Positions 1 to 10,096 of a DNA stretch of 64,000 bases are shown here, piece by piece. Source of the DNA: Parasponia andersonii. Its lineage: Eukaryota > Streptophyta > Magnoliopsida > Rosales > Cannabaceae. The notes under the pieces are model-generated. The model ran no database searches, was not told where the DNA came from, and saw nothing but the letters and a program-made list of their open reading frames with translations. Positions within the stretch are counted from its first letter, which is position 1. The number at the start of each line of letters is the position of its first letter. The position numbers and the translations under genes are program-made. The stretch is taken from assembly GCA_002914805.1 (NCBI GenBank), contig JXTB01000162.1, forward strand, positions 646,894 through 710,893, given 5' to 3'.

Positions 1-322
1 TTTTTTTTTTAAATGCTGAAAAATTTAAAACAACATCAAAAAATTCTAGAAAAAATTCATATTTTTGAACTCTTTGAAACATGTTCATGAATCTATCAAA
101 TATTAAATTCAAGAACACCCAAACCTAATTTTGCTAAAATCACAATCCACAATTTTTCTCACTATGCAAAAATCAATAGTATATGTAATTAAATATCATT
201 CATCACCATGAATCATTTAACTATCATAAACAAAAATTGCTCAAACTCAATCACATAACCTAGATATTCAATTCTAGATCAATATTATGCTATACATATT
301 AACCTAAGCTCTTGATACCAAT
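1..322 (-). mobile_element. Copia-type internal leader with primer binding site
   Basis: Read on the minus strand, this AT-rich stretch begins directly after the end of the LTR at 323. At about 307-320 the minus strand reads TTGGTATCAAGAGC, close to the initiator-methionine tRNA primer site (TGGTATCAGAGC) used by many Ty1/copia elements, with one extra base. The rest is untranslated leader; no gag ORF is reached before the window edge. It shows that the LTR next to it is the 5' LTR of an element running off the left end, not a lone LTR. Confidence 0.65.
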
Positions 323-2122
323 TGTTGGTAAATTGACCTAATACTTAGGAAAATCATGCATGCATGCAGATGTGGGAAATACATGATCATATCATGAACA
401 CAATAGAAAAATACCAGATTTAGGTTTTAAAATTTTTACATAAAAACAGTTTTTATAACCATATAACATATATGCATCATATACAGGATCATGTACAACA
501 TAAATCAAATCTACATACAAAAGCCTAGAGATAAGATTAGGGTTTACCTCTTATAGCATGTTCCTCCTCGATCTCCTTATTGATGGTGATCAAACCTCCA
601 ATCCTAGATCTTCTTGTCTATGCTCTTGCTCTTGGTTGATGAATCGAGTGGGCACCAAGTCGAAACCTTCGTTGGAGAATGATCAAGAACGCCTTCTTGA
701 TCCTATGGAACACCGGGATATGAGATGAGACCATGAGATTGTAGGAAACATTTTTCTCTCTCTCTTATCCTAGGTTGGCCGAAATCTCTCTCTCTCCCTA
801 TGCCTTATGTGTGTGACTCTATATGAGTTACTGTGTAATTTTTCCTCTCATATATCTTATATATATGGGACCAAAAACTGCTAACCCTAGTCCAATTAGG
901 ATTGGGCTTGTTCTCCAATTTGGACTTTGGGTATATTTTTATAAATATGTCCAACTCATGAAACTTATTTATAAAAATACCAACTTCTGTGTAGAATCAT
1001 TATTTTACACAGTTTCATAAATCTTATTTCACAAATACCACCAACCAATTAATGAGCTTAATTGAGTTAGACAAGGGAACTAATGGATCCAAATAATCTA
1101 AGCTCTAATAATATGATAAATACATAATAACTCTTATTATGATATTTATATAAATCTTATTAGTAAAAGGGACACTCCACTAAAGGCCCAATACTGCACT
1201 CTTAGATTAAATGTCATGCCTTTTATAGAGATTTAATCAACTAACCTTGATTAACCGATCCATCCAGTGTATTCTATACCACATATATATTCCCTATACA
1301 ATGCCGTAGTTGGATAGGTGAAATTATCGTAATACCCCTCCAACACCTATTTACTTTTAAGTTACCATCTTTCTATCAAGGAATAATGTTGTCAATAATT
1401 TTGTTCTCAATGGCCATTTAGACAAAATTATCAACCAATTCACAAATTGAATACTAAGATCTTAGATTTAATTATTCTATGAATCTTGAAAGAACTTAAA
1501 ATGACATTAATGTATAGTGTCCTTAACTATTTAGTATTCCCATCAATTCATAAGTCATAACCTCCAATATGCCAGAGTTCACCTCTAACTTCATAGAGGT
1601 TAGTCTTTTAACAAATTAAAAGGCTATAACCCATGAAAGCAAGTCCAGTCAAACATCAAGGATTAAGATTTATATGTTAAGAGCTAGTTTGTGATAATAT
1701 AAGAATTTGAGTTACGGCACTCCAATTCTTTATATTACCTGGTCCAGTTAATACACTTAACTTGTTTATGTTGTATTAGTATTTCTATCAGAAGTCAGAC
1801 ACTTCAATGATTTGAGACATATCATTCCTGTTGAGATAGACAAATACTACAACCTATAATAAATAAAGTATTCCATCTTTATTTACAGATTGTAAATTAC
1901 TTCATTTAGACTTAGATAAAGAAACAAGTCTCCCCATAATTAACACTTAATCATGTTTGTTTCTTTATACACATATAAAGTCATGGAATCTTTTTCAGAT
2001 GAATAAACTATTCAACTAAGATAGTTTAATTTAGCAAATATCATAATTTCATATAAGAGATAGTTGTTTATACTCAAAAGGGTAAAATTAGAAATCTGCT
2101 TTTTAGGGCAAAAATCCCAACA
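323..2122 (-). mobile_element. Ty1/copia-type LTR, about 1.8 kb
   Basis: On the minus strand the segment starts TGTTGGGATTTTTGCCC and ends ACCAACA, so it is bounded by the short inverted repeat TGTTGG/CCAACA with TG..CA ends. A primer-site-like sequence follows the inner end. A TATA-like run lies at about 855-872 on the minus strand, fitting an LTR promoter. The right boundary cuts cleanly into an RT reading frame of another element (just after the PKDSFP motif), which proves insertion. The left partner LTR and the target-site duplication are outside the window, so age cannot be judged. The 1.8 kb length is long for a copia LTR. The ORF of 65 codons inside (823-1020) is chance. Confidence 0.75.
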
Positions 2123-2620
2123 GGGGGAAGCTGTCCTTCGGGCAGGCCTTATTCAGGTTGGTGAAGTCTATACAAGTACGGTCATCGTCATTTTTCTTCT
2201 TCACCACCGACGGGTTAGAGACCCAGCACGGGTATAAACATTCCATGATCAGGTCATTCTCTAGTAGCATCTCAACCTCCTTGTTGATCATCATATTTTC
2301 TCGGCGCGAACCTTTGGAGCCTTTGCCTGACCGGAGGGAAATTGGGGTCTGCATTCAATCGGTGGCAGGCATGTGCGGGATCTATCCCAGGCATGTTGTC
2401 GTGGGATCATGCAAAGACGTCTTTATTCTGCCTAAGGAACCCTAATAGCTCGCTCTTGTCCTCTTCGGGCAGTAGGTCCCCGATTCAGACTACCTTTACC
2501 AATTTTGCTTCTCTCAAAGGGACCACCACTAGCTCACGAATCGTAGATTCTGGCCCGCCAAACTCCTCTTCGATCTGCTTCATGTATGCTGGCAAGCGGT
2601 CCTTTGATTACTATCTATCC
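2123..2620 (-). pseudogene. Tat-type gypsy pol: N-terminal reverse transcriptase fragment
   Basis: Minus-strand frames encode the start of a Ty3/gypsy reverse transcriptase. Recognisable pieces include the block around VINEEV-like MINKEVEMLLENDLI, WVSNPSVVKKK and FTNLNKACPKDSFPL (2130-2310), which match the first RT motifs of Tat/Ogre-lineage pol. The linker between protease and RT (about 2330-2600) is readable only by changing frame more than once. The domain stops abruptly at 2123, where the copia LTR has inserted; the remaining RT, RNase H and integrase would lie left of the window. It belongs to the same element as the gag at 6441-7745 and the LTR at 7832-8666. Confidence 0.8.
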
Positions 2621-3300
2621 CCTGTCGAGGCTTTCGCACTTGCATCGGCTCCCCTCAGGGCGGTTGAAAAATATTTCCTCACAGAGGCTTGGTCTCCTTT
2701 GACGTCTATCATATAAGTACCATCCTTTGATAGACATCTTAAGACCTAGTGGAGAGTGGAGGCGACCCCATGCATGGCGTGGATCCATCCTCTCCCCATG
2801 ATGACGTTGAACGAGGACTGGCAGTCGATGACGACGAAGTCCATGTTTAAGCATCTCTCTGCAGTGCAGATCTTCAGGGTCACGACGCCCAAGGGGATGA
2901 CCTTAGTACTGTTGAAGGCGAATAGCGGCTGACAATCGGCCTGAGTGCGTTTCGATTTAGGCCCATGATTTTGAACGTGCTGAGGAACAAGACGTTGACG
3001 CTACTCCCGCCGTCGACCAGGATCCTTCTGACCAATGCGGAGTCGATCTATAGCTTAATCACCAAGGGGTCGTCATGGAGCAGACGCACCGTGGTCAAGT
3101 CTTGCTGGATGAAGGCGATGGGGGCGGCTGAGGCGTAGCTTTCTCCCATCGTCAGATGGTTCACAGAATGGCCCATCCTCCTCAGGCGCTTCACTCTTTC
3201 TTCGGTCCTTTTTTGGCATTTTTCCTTCTCTTCCTGACCATAGGTCGGCTCTGGTCTGCCTATGATAGTCAGCACTATTCTTAGAGCCTACTCTCTTGAC
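2621..3300 (-). pseudogene. Tat-type gypsy aspartic protease region
   Basis: In minus-strand frames the order is a short DDPLVIKL-like strand (about 3050-3075), the protease core reading ILVDGGSSVNVLF (about 2985-3025), and a downstream block containing the FNVIMGRGWIHAMHGVAST motif (2755-2815), which is the familiar NAILGRPWLH-type segment of Tat proteases. The catalytic triad is D-G-G rather than D-S/T-G. The frame changes and internal stops show that the gene is dead. It sits between the gag C-terminus (3300-3508) and the RT start, in the gag-PR-RT order expected for Ty3/gypsy. Confidence 0.75.
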
Positions 3301-3508
3301 CCGGAGGCCTGGGTCTGCTTTCCTTTTTCGGGCCTGGCAGCGTCCTCCTTTGACGGCTTCCACCGGTCTTCACGTACTACTTCAACTTGCCGGCATGGAT
3401 CGCCATCATAACCTGCGCGTAAAGGCTACAGCAGTTGATGGTGTCATGCCCGTGATCTTTGTGAAATTGGCAGTACCTGTTCATGTTTTTCATATGCTCA
3501 AGAAACCG
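3301..3508 (-). pseudogene. Tat-type gypsy gag C-terminus, zinc-knuckle-like block
   Basis: The minus strand reads NRYCQFHKDHGHDTINC at about 3430-3480, the Tat-lineage gag block usually written KYCRFHxDHGHDTxxC, followed by a typical IHAGKLK tail. The gag upstream of it is missing here and resumes at 6441, so this is one gag ORF split by about 2.9 kb of inserted DNA. Stops follow shortly after the motif. Confidence 0.75.
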
Positions 3509-4689
3509 GACTTGGATGGGTCTTTAATAGAATCCATGACATATCCATTACAAGTTGAGGAAATCAGATTACAAGTATAGAAAGCTTAATACACCCACGG
3601 AAACACTTGAATATACAATTAGCAATTTTGGGGCTCTAGGTGTAACCTGAATTCTCCACTTAAATTCTATGTTTCCAGTAATATATAAGGGTTTCTAGGA
3701 CCATTATTAATCAAATAATTACTTTGGTTTAAGGGCTAACACGAAAGAAATTAACTATAAGTTCAAAATCATACATAATGCTCACTTTGACTAGTTTGAG
3801 CTTTTGTTAGAGTTCTTGCCTTCTACCTCCACCAAACTGATTCTCTAGGCTTAGAATTAGATTTTAGGACTTAAGAAGACCTGAAGAAACCATTATTTAA
3901 GTGGAAACAAGCAGAGAATTGAAATTAAAAGACAAGACCTAGAAAGAAGAACTTAATAGAATTACCTTGACTAGTTTTGGTGTATCTTGCTTTCTAGAGC
4001 TCCAATTTGAGTTCTACCACTTGGAAACTCTTGGAAATGTTTGAGAGAAGTTAAGAGAAGTTACAAAAAGCATTAGAGAGTTTCAAGTCGTGGCTGTAGA
4101 GAAAGGGAAAGCAAATGACCAGATTTGACCCAAAATCAACACTTAATCGCTAAGAAAAGGTATAACTTAAATTCTAAGGGGTATTTTGAGTATTTTACAC
4201 ATTACTTTCCATGTGTTCAGCTCTAGAACATGCTTAGCATAGTCACCATATTGCTGGTCACTCCTATACACCCAAGTATAGTCAAAGTTGGTGAATCCTA
4301 CCTTAGAAAGTGAAAACTAGTCATACTTTGACTTATGATTCTTTATGGCCAATCTTATTGTAATTTGGTGGAACCTTAGCCCCATAACCAATCATTAAAT
4401 ATACAAATAAGCCAATTACACTCCAATTAACAATGCAAACATAGTATTACTTTCATAATTATATTCTTTGTTCCTTTAGCACACCGAGCTCTCTCTCTGA
4501 GGGTATTGAACCTTTACACTGCATTGGGACATTTCGACAATCATTAGTGTAATAATATGTATGTAAATGTACATAATATAATGAATGAGTATGTTACTAT
4601 AAAACTAGTGTTAACGACTTCTAGATGCTTAATATGCAATTAGAACATATTTATTATTGGCTTAGTATACATGCAAGAATCTTGGGCAC
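3509..4689. other. Unassigned non-coding insert within the retroelement nest
   Basis: About 1.2 kb of AT-rich DNA with no coding potential. It lies inside the interrupted Tat gag and next to the plus-strand gypsy fragment, so it should be part of that inserted material, perhaps its 5' LTR and leader. I could not find matching TG..CA ends or a tRNA primer site. A TATA-like run is at about 3678-3690 on the plus strand, while the minus strand of 3850-4090 looks like a transcribed leader with an intron-donor-like site. Its nature is unresolved. Confidence 0.4.
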
Positions 4690-5430
4690 CACAGGCAGAT
4701 CATCTCCAATGGTTCATGCATCTCTAACCAGGGTAGTTTGATGATAGACTAGAAGCTCTCACGACAATTGCTTGGTTGTGTGAGATGGAGAGGCACTTTC
4801 GGGCACTTGGTACTTCAGTTCAGTTTTGTGTTGTGTTTGCTGTTACCCGTTTGATAGGGAGTGACATTCGTTGGTGGGAAATAGTGGAACAGATGCAAGA
4901 TGTAGTGGGCTTGACTTGGGAAGACTGTGAGCGGATTTTTAAGACCCAGTATGCCAATGAGGATCAACAGGATGAGGTTGTGAATAGGTTTGAGACGTTG
5001 ATTCAAGGTAACAGAACGATGAATGAGTACCTGATAGAGTTCACTGAGTTGTCAAGTGTTGCTCTTGGACCGGGTACGACTGAGAAGTACTGAGTTGCCA
5101 AATTCAAGAGTCATCTAAATCGGAACATTTTCAACAGGATTGGTACTCAGACCTTCCATACTCTTCCTGAGATTGCAGTGGCTGCCCAGCGGGCAGAGGC
5201 CATCGAAAAATGAATGGATTCGAGGAGGAACCAATGGAGAAGTAATGACAGAAAAGCCACCAGAAAGAACCAGGGGCAGTGGTCAGCCCAGGGTACTCCG
5301 AATAGTGGGAGCTCGAACAGCAGTGGTTCTTTGGGGGGTAGCAAAGGCAACCCGTATGGAGGATGTTTTGTTTATGGCCAACAGGGTCATCAGAAGAATG
5401 AGTGTCCCAACCGTCTGTAGAAATCTCCTC
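4690..5430 (+). pseudogene. Tekay/Del-like gypsy gag remnant
   Basis: Plus-strand frames encode a retrotransposon gag domain: a MERHFRALG start block, the conserved double tryptophan DIRWWE (4869-4886), and the QGNRTMNEYLIEFTELS block (5008-5056). A stop at about 5091 and frame changes interrupt it. A zinc knuckle follows at 5364-5405, but its second cysteine is replaced by tyrosine (codon 5373-5375), so the C-x2-C-x4-H-x4-C pattern is broken. The order gag, knuckle, protease, RT fits a chromovirus-like Ty3/gypsy element. Confidence 0.75.
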
Positions 5431-5696
5431 TTTCTCAGGCAGGACCTCAGAGGAGCCAGTCCAGTTCTGTTTCTTATTAGAACACTCAAGCGATGCCGCA
5501 ACAGTCACAAGGTGCTTCGCAGGCTTTTACTTCCTCTCAGCCTTACCAGCATCAGTACCGCCCTCAGGGTTTTACTCAGAGTTTTTTGACTCCTCAGGCC
5601 TCAGGCAGTTAGGGTGGGCCCGGATACGGCAGTAGTGGTCCAGGATCCAGCAGTAGCCATCCTGGTCAGGGGAGAGGTAACAAGGGGAAAGGGAAG

Positions 5697-6440
5697 GTGA
5701 CTGGCCAAGCCTATGCTTTTACTGGGACAGACGACACTCAGGATCGCACTAGTCGAGGTGTTGTTGATGGTATGATCCTTCTTTCACACTCTTGGGCATA
5801 TGTTTTGTTTGACATTGGTGCACCCTATTCATTCATATCCTTATTGTTTGCTCAACTGTTGGGGTTGGAATTTTCTGATTTGGATTATGTATTGATGTTG
5901 GGTACATCTTTGGGAGGAGTAGCCGATGTGTCTAGTGTGTGTAAGTCTCGTCGGATTATGGTTGGTGATAGGAAGCTTCTTACTGATTTGGTTGTATTGT
6001 CGATGGGACAGTATGACGTAATACTCGGTATGGATTGGTTGTCAAAATATCTAGTGGTTGTAGACCGTCGTATGAATGGGTGACTCTTTTTCTTAGTGAT
6101 AAATATCCTATTATGTACCAGGCTGGGATGAGTCCGTCGAAGCCTAGTCCTGTTCTAAAAGCGTGCATGGGTGGAAGAAAGAAACTTGAGTGTTATAGGA
6201 ACTTGTTTGCCATGGATGGTGAGGTAAGGATAGACGATCAAGACCCATGGATTCTGGTGGTGTGTGAGTATTCGGAGGTGTTTCTTGAAGACTTACCAGG
6301 GTTACCACCAGAAAGGGACATCGAGTTCTGTATTGAACTAGTTCCTAGAGCTCAGCTAGTTTCTATTCTAGCCTATCGTATGGCGCCTACTAAGATGGAA
6401 GAATTAAGAGAACAGTTGGACAATCTGCATTCCAGAGCTT
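5697..6440 (+). pseudogene. Tekay/Del-like gypsy protease and RT start, truncated
   Basis: The frame from 5697 reads a retroviral-type aspartic protease: the active-site block is LFDIGAPYSFIS (5808-5843), where the usual DSG/DTG is DIG, and the closing block is DVILGMDWLSKY (6016-6051). After a stop at 6081, another frame continues into the RT-leading block VVCEYSEVFLEDLPGLPPER (6259-6318) and AYRMAPTKMEELREQLDNL. At about 6430-6440 the RT stops and Tat gag sequence on the opposite strand begins. The element is truncated before the RT catalytic residues. No 3' LTR is present. Confidence 0.8.
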
Positions 6441-7745
6441 TATTCGCAGTGCCCTTGTCCTTGTTCTGGAGGTAGATCACATCGATCGGCGTGTTGAGCT
6501 CGTATTTCGGCAGTGGGTCCCTAGACGTCTTCCTCCTCTTGCTACCTTCTTGACCGCCTTAGGTTGGGGCTCCCTACTTCAGAGCTGGCCTTTGGGCCAG
6601 CACAGACTTCTTTATTACTTGCGGGGTCAAGGTTTGCACCGGCGCTGTTGTTATCACAGCAGAGGCCTTGGGCACTTTCTGGTGGCTTTCCAACACCCTA
6701 AATACCCCTTCTGACCTTGCCTGAACATTTGCCATGTCGTATGGCAAATTCAAAAGTAGATGGTTTGATAGCATCGATCCCGGCTACAGGCCCCTGACGA
6801 ACGAGCTTGCGGCTTGGGCCGAGTCGGCATTGTGCACTAAGGACATTACCTCTAGGAAATGCGACAAGTATTCTCTCGGAGACTCATTCGCGGATTGCTC
6901 CAAACGGTCGAGGTCTCGCATGGTTTTCTGCTGTCTCCGGGAGCCCGCGTATTGCTTTAAGAAAAGTTTGCAGAAATCTTCAAACCCGTTTATAGACTTC
7001 TCTAGGAGTTGTCTGAACCATAACAGGGCCAGTCCCGCCAGGGTGATGGAGAAGACTTTGCAGGTCACAGCCTCGTCACTAGTTTCCAAGGCCATCTTCT
7101 GCTGAAAGTGATATATGTGATCGAGGAGGTCGGTCTCTCCCTCGAACGGTCTGAAGGTCGGGGTTGTAAAGTCTTTCGACTTGGGCTCCAGCTGGATCTA
7201 GTCGGCGAAGGTTGTCCGGTTGATCCCTCGTACAGTTTGCTCTGCCAGATCATCGGGAGTCTGGCTGTGATGGGCCCTGAGCTTCTTACTCAGCTCCGCC
7301 ATCATTTCTTGTTTCCAGTTGGGAAGCACACCTTCCAGGCTTTCTTGGTGTCTTCTGTCCACTGCCGCTACGGCCCGGAAAGGCCTTATCTGGCTTTATC
7401 GCTCCCCCTGTATCCGCGATCTAGATGGGGCAGGAACTTCCCTTGGCGGTTGGCCCCAGACTCTTGTTGGACTTCTTCGTCAAAGTCTTCCCTTTGTCCG
7501 CTCTTGGCTTCGCTTGCCAGCAGCCCTTCGAGGCGGGCGTTATCTCTACACACTTCTGCGACTTCTTCTTTTAAACCCAGGACGGCCTCGTGGGCAATCT
7601 CTGCCTTCGGGTTTGCTTCTGCCAGGGCGATAAGCATTTGGTCCAGCTTTTGCTCCAGACCTGGTCATGCTTCCCAGGAGCTCCCTTCGGATCAGGACGT
7701 GTGCTACTGGTAGTCATTCTTGAGGGTGCCATCCGACGTTGTATA
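6441..7745 (-). pseudogene. Tat-type gypsy gag, N-terminal and central part
   Basis: Read on the minus strand, gag starts at about 7745-7715 with a Ser/Thr/Pro-rich leader (MAPSRMTTSSTRPDPKGAPG), then a charged, probably coiled-coil stretch (7386-7637), then the retrotransposon gag domain (6784-7095, with SITLAGLALLWFRQL, INGFEDFCKLFLKQY and RQQKTMRDLDRLEQ), and a linker with LPKYELNTPIDVIYLQ (6460-6530). It then breaks at about 6441, where the gypsy fragment has inserted; the missing C-terminus is at 3301-3508. The frames need several shifts. Antisense ORFs over this stretch on the plus strand are shadows. Confidence 0.8.
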
Positions 7746-7831
7746 ACCTTTTGTTCAGGGAGAGTGCGATCGTGAGACTCCTACTCTTTTTCTCGCGCTC
7801 AACTGTTTCCCATAGACGGTGCCAAACTATT
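7746..7831 (-). mobile_element. Tat-type gypsy leader with PBS-like site
   Basis: Between the LTR end and the gag start the minus strand reads TTTGGCACCGTCTATGGGAA (about 7809-7828), a worn form of the TGGCGCCGT-type primer binding site found just inside the 5' LTR of Tat/Athila elements. This fixes the orientation and the inner LTR edge. Confidence 0.65.
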
Positions 7832-8666
7832 TGTACAATTCTTACCAGCTGTCCACGTGTCTCTGAACTACTAATGTTGTATCTACCAACTATCCACGTA
7901 TCCTTGCTATCCTAGAGTGCTTTAGACTCAGCTCGGGTCGGAGAAGCGGGGGTGGCCACCTGCAAAGACTCTCCGATGCTTAAGTCAGTTGTTTATCCCT
8001 GAGACTAAGTAGCAAAGATTAAGTTTTTCTCTGTATATGTCTATCTCAATCTCTCTCTTTTGAGGAGAAGCAAGGCTCGTATATATAATCCTGGAACTGG
8101 GAGCTTTTCTGGCTCTCAATCCTTGGATCGAGTACCTTTAATCATTATGACTTACTCCAGAGATCACGGGCCGTGATTACCGTGATTTCTCTTGTATCAT
8201 TGTGGCCTGCTTTTCGCCGTCCCCTATGACTCGAGCCTGTCGGGGGCGAGACTTTGACAAACTGCCGTTCTGTCAGGACGGTTTGCCCAATGTGCGCACC
8301 TACCCAGGATCGTATTAAATGCCCTGTCTGGGTCTGGAGCAGTGCGTTGCCTCCCATGGTCTTCTGGCGAAAGACCCTTGAGGCTTCTGACCCCTAGCTG
8401 TCGAGGCAAGAACTAGATTGGGCTGAACCGTCCAGGGTCTGGGATAGATTCGGCCCTGGCCTCGGACAGCCCATGGGCCCGTGTGGTATCACGTGCGACT
8501 CACGTGACTTTTAAATGGTTACTCTGAACACGCATCGGATAGCGTGCCCCCCCTTATGACCTGTTCTGCCACTTAATCGTCCACGTAGTACGTGATCTAA
8601 GAACGGGCTCCGCAGCAAGTATGAAGCTTTTCTATTTTTATTTTAAGCGTAGTGTATATCTTAGCA
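7832..8666 (-). mobile_element. 5' LTR of the Tat-type gypsy element
   Basis: The inner edge is TGTACA at 7832-7837 directly before the PBS-like site. The outer edge is less certain; the best TG start on the minus strand is at 8666 (TGCTAAGATATACACTACGC). The segment is much richer in GC than its surroundings and carries a TATA-like run at about 8081-8092 on the minus strand, followed by a CT-rich stretch, as expected for an LTR promoter. No second copy of this LTR is in the window. It ends against the inverted-repeat element at 8671. Confidence 0.6.
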
Positions 8667-8670
8667 TATA

Positions 8671-8920
8671 TATATAGTTGTCAATCCAATAGGTATTTTT
8701 TTTTACCTATGGGTAGGTATTTTTTTTTAGCAGTTGGATCACCATCTAATTGTGATCCAATAGTTATAATGAAGTGCATGAAAAGATGTGCATCATTAAT
8801 GCTCTTTCTCTCTCTTACTTTTTACAATAAAAAAATGTGCATGCTAAATTTTCATTGACCAAATTGACACCTATACATAAGTAAAATAAAAAAAATACCT
8901 ACTGGATTGGTTCCCTATAT
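8671..8920. mobile_element. MITE-like element with terminal inverted repeats
   Basis: The left end (8671-8702) reads TATATAG..CAATCCAATAGGTATTTTT and the right end (8886-8920), reverse-complemented, reads TATATAGGGAACCAATCCAGTAGGTATTTTTTT, so about 33 bases form an imperfect inverted repeat. The element is about 250 bp, non-coding, and flanked by TA dinucleotide runs, so a TA target-site duplication is possible but cannot be proven. A second AGGTATTTTTTTT copy lies just inside the left end (8715-8729). This fits a non-autonomous DNA transposon; the superfamily is not certain. Confidence 0.6.
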
Positions 8921-9810
8921 ATATATATATATATATATATAGATAATTACTTGCATTTGTGAAATTTATTTATCCCTAATAGTTCGTTAGTTTATTGTTA
9001 TATCTCCAGTTTATATTCTTATTTGAATATGCTCGTCAATTTTGTTATTATAATATAATAAACATTTTATTCGGGATTCTTAGGAGAGTACGTGAGTATG
9101 GAAGGGATTTGAATCATAATTAAGATAGAACAAGTTTATATATAAATTTCATAATAATTTTTAAAAAAAAAAGAAAGAAAACATGTCATTGATTTATTTA
9201 TGTATGATTATAAAACATAAATTAAAGTGTAAAGTCTGGGATTTTTTTTTTTTTTATAAAATAGCTATTATTCACTTCCATTCCAACTACAAACTAAGGA
9301 TAAAATATATTCAACCAAACGAATGAATTGGATTCTTCAAGCAAAAACAAAAAAAGCGAATGAATTAAATTCAATTAGTCATTCCTTTCTGATTTCAATT
9401 CTATTGTATTTGTGTTCTTGTTACTATTCATTCAAATCTATAACACCAAATGCCCTCCTTTAGGTGTAAGTTAGGCACTCTATAAAAGTTGTCAATCAGT
9501 TATCGTGGTATCGTGGGGGTGATTAAGCTGATACTTTAACGGTAACTTGTATGAACTCGGAATAACAGACTTACGCAAAAGTATTTATTTAAAAAAAGAA
9601 AAAGAAAAAAGGGGGCCAAACGATGTCGTATTGGTCGTTCTAAAACTCAAACGACATTTGCCTTTTAATAAAAGCGAAGCCCAAGTCAGTGAGGGAAAAA
9701 AATATATGGGGCAACTAGTCAGCAAAAACCGCTATAAAGCATCGATCATTCCTCGGTGGGAGCGCCTGATACTGATAGAGCAGTTTACGAGAAGTATCGC
9801 AGCTTTTCAG
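8921..9810. other. Intergenic stretch and likely promoter/5' UTR of the carrier gene
   Basis: It starts with a TA microsatellite (8915-8941) and holds AT-rich DNA with poly-T at 9242-9255. No coding signal is visible. The GC content rises from about 9600. A possible first non-coding exon ends at CAG|GTTCG (9810), and the intron acceptor TTTTCAG at 10085-10091 lies six bases before the carrier start codon, which suggests a 5' UTR intron from 9811 to 10091 (inference). Confidence 0.4.
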
Positions 9811-10096
9811 GTTCGATTCATGGACTCCTTTTGAGATCTTAATTTACTCTCGTTGTTTGGTTACCAAGAAAATGAAGAAGAAAATTACGAAACCACACTC
9901 GGTACTTTGGAATCTTTGCTCTTTCCCATATGTTTGATTTCATTCTTAAAAGCTTTATTGTCATGAAGAATAGAGAAATTTCTGATACCGGGTGAATGGG
10001 TCGGGTGTCTCAAATTATTGAGAATAACCACATATTTTTCTCGCCTACCAAACAGAAATATTTGATGGTTTTTTTGGTTGAAAATTTTCAGGGACC

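Noticed and set aside
7108..7713. 201-codon plus-strand ORF
   Set aside because: It is the antisense shadow of the Tat-type gag on the minus strand, which carries the real motifs.
9547..9834. 95-codon ORF before the carrier gene
   Set aside because: Lys/Arg-rich without family motifs; it overlaps the probable 5' UTR exon and intron of the carrier.
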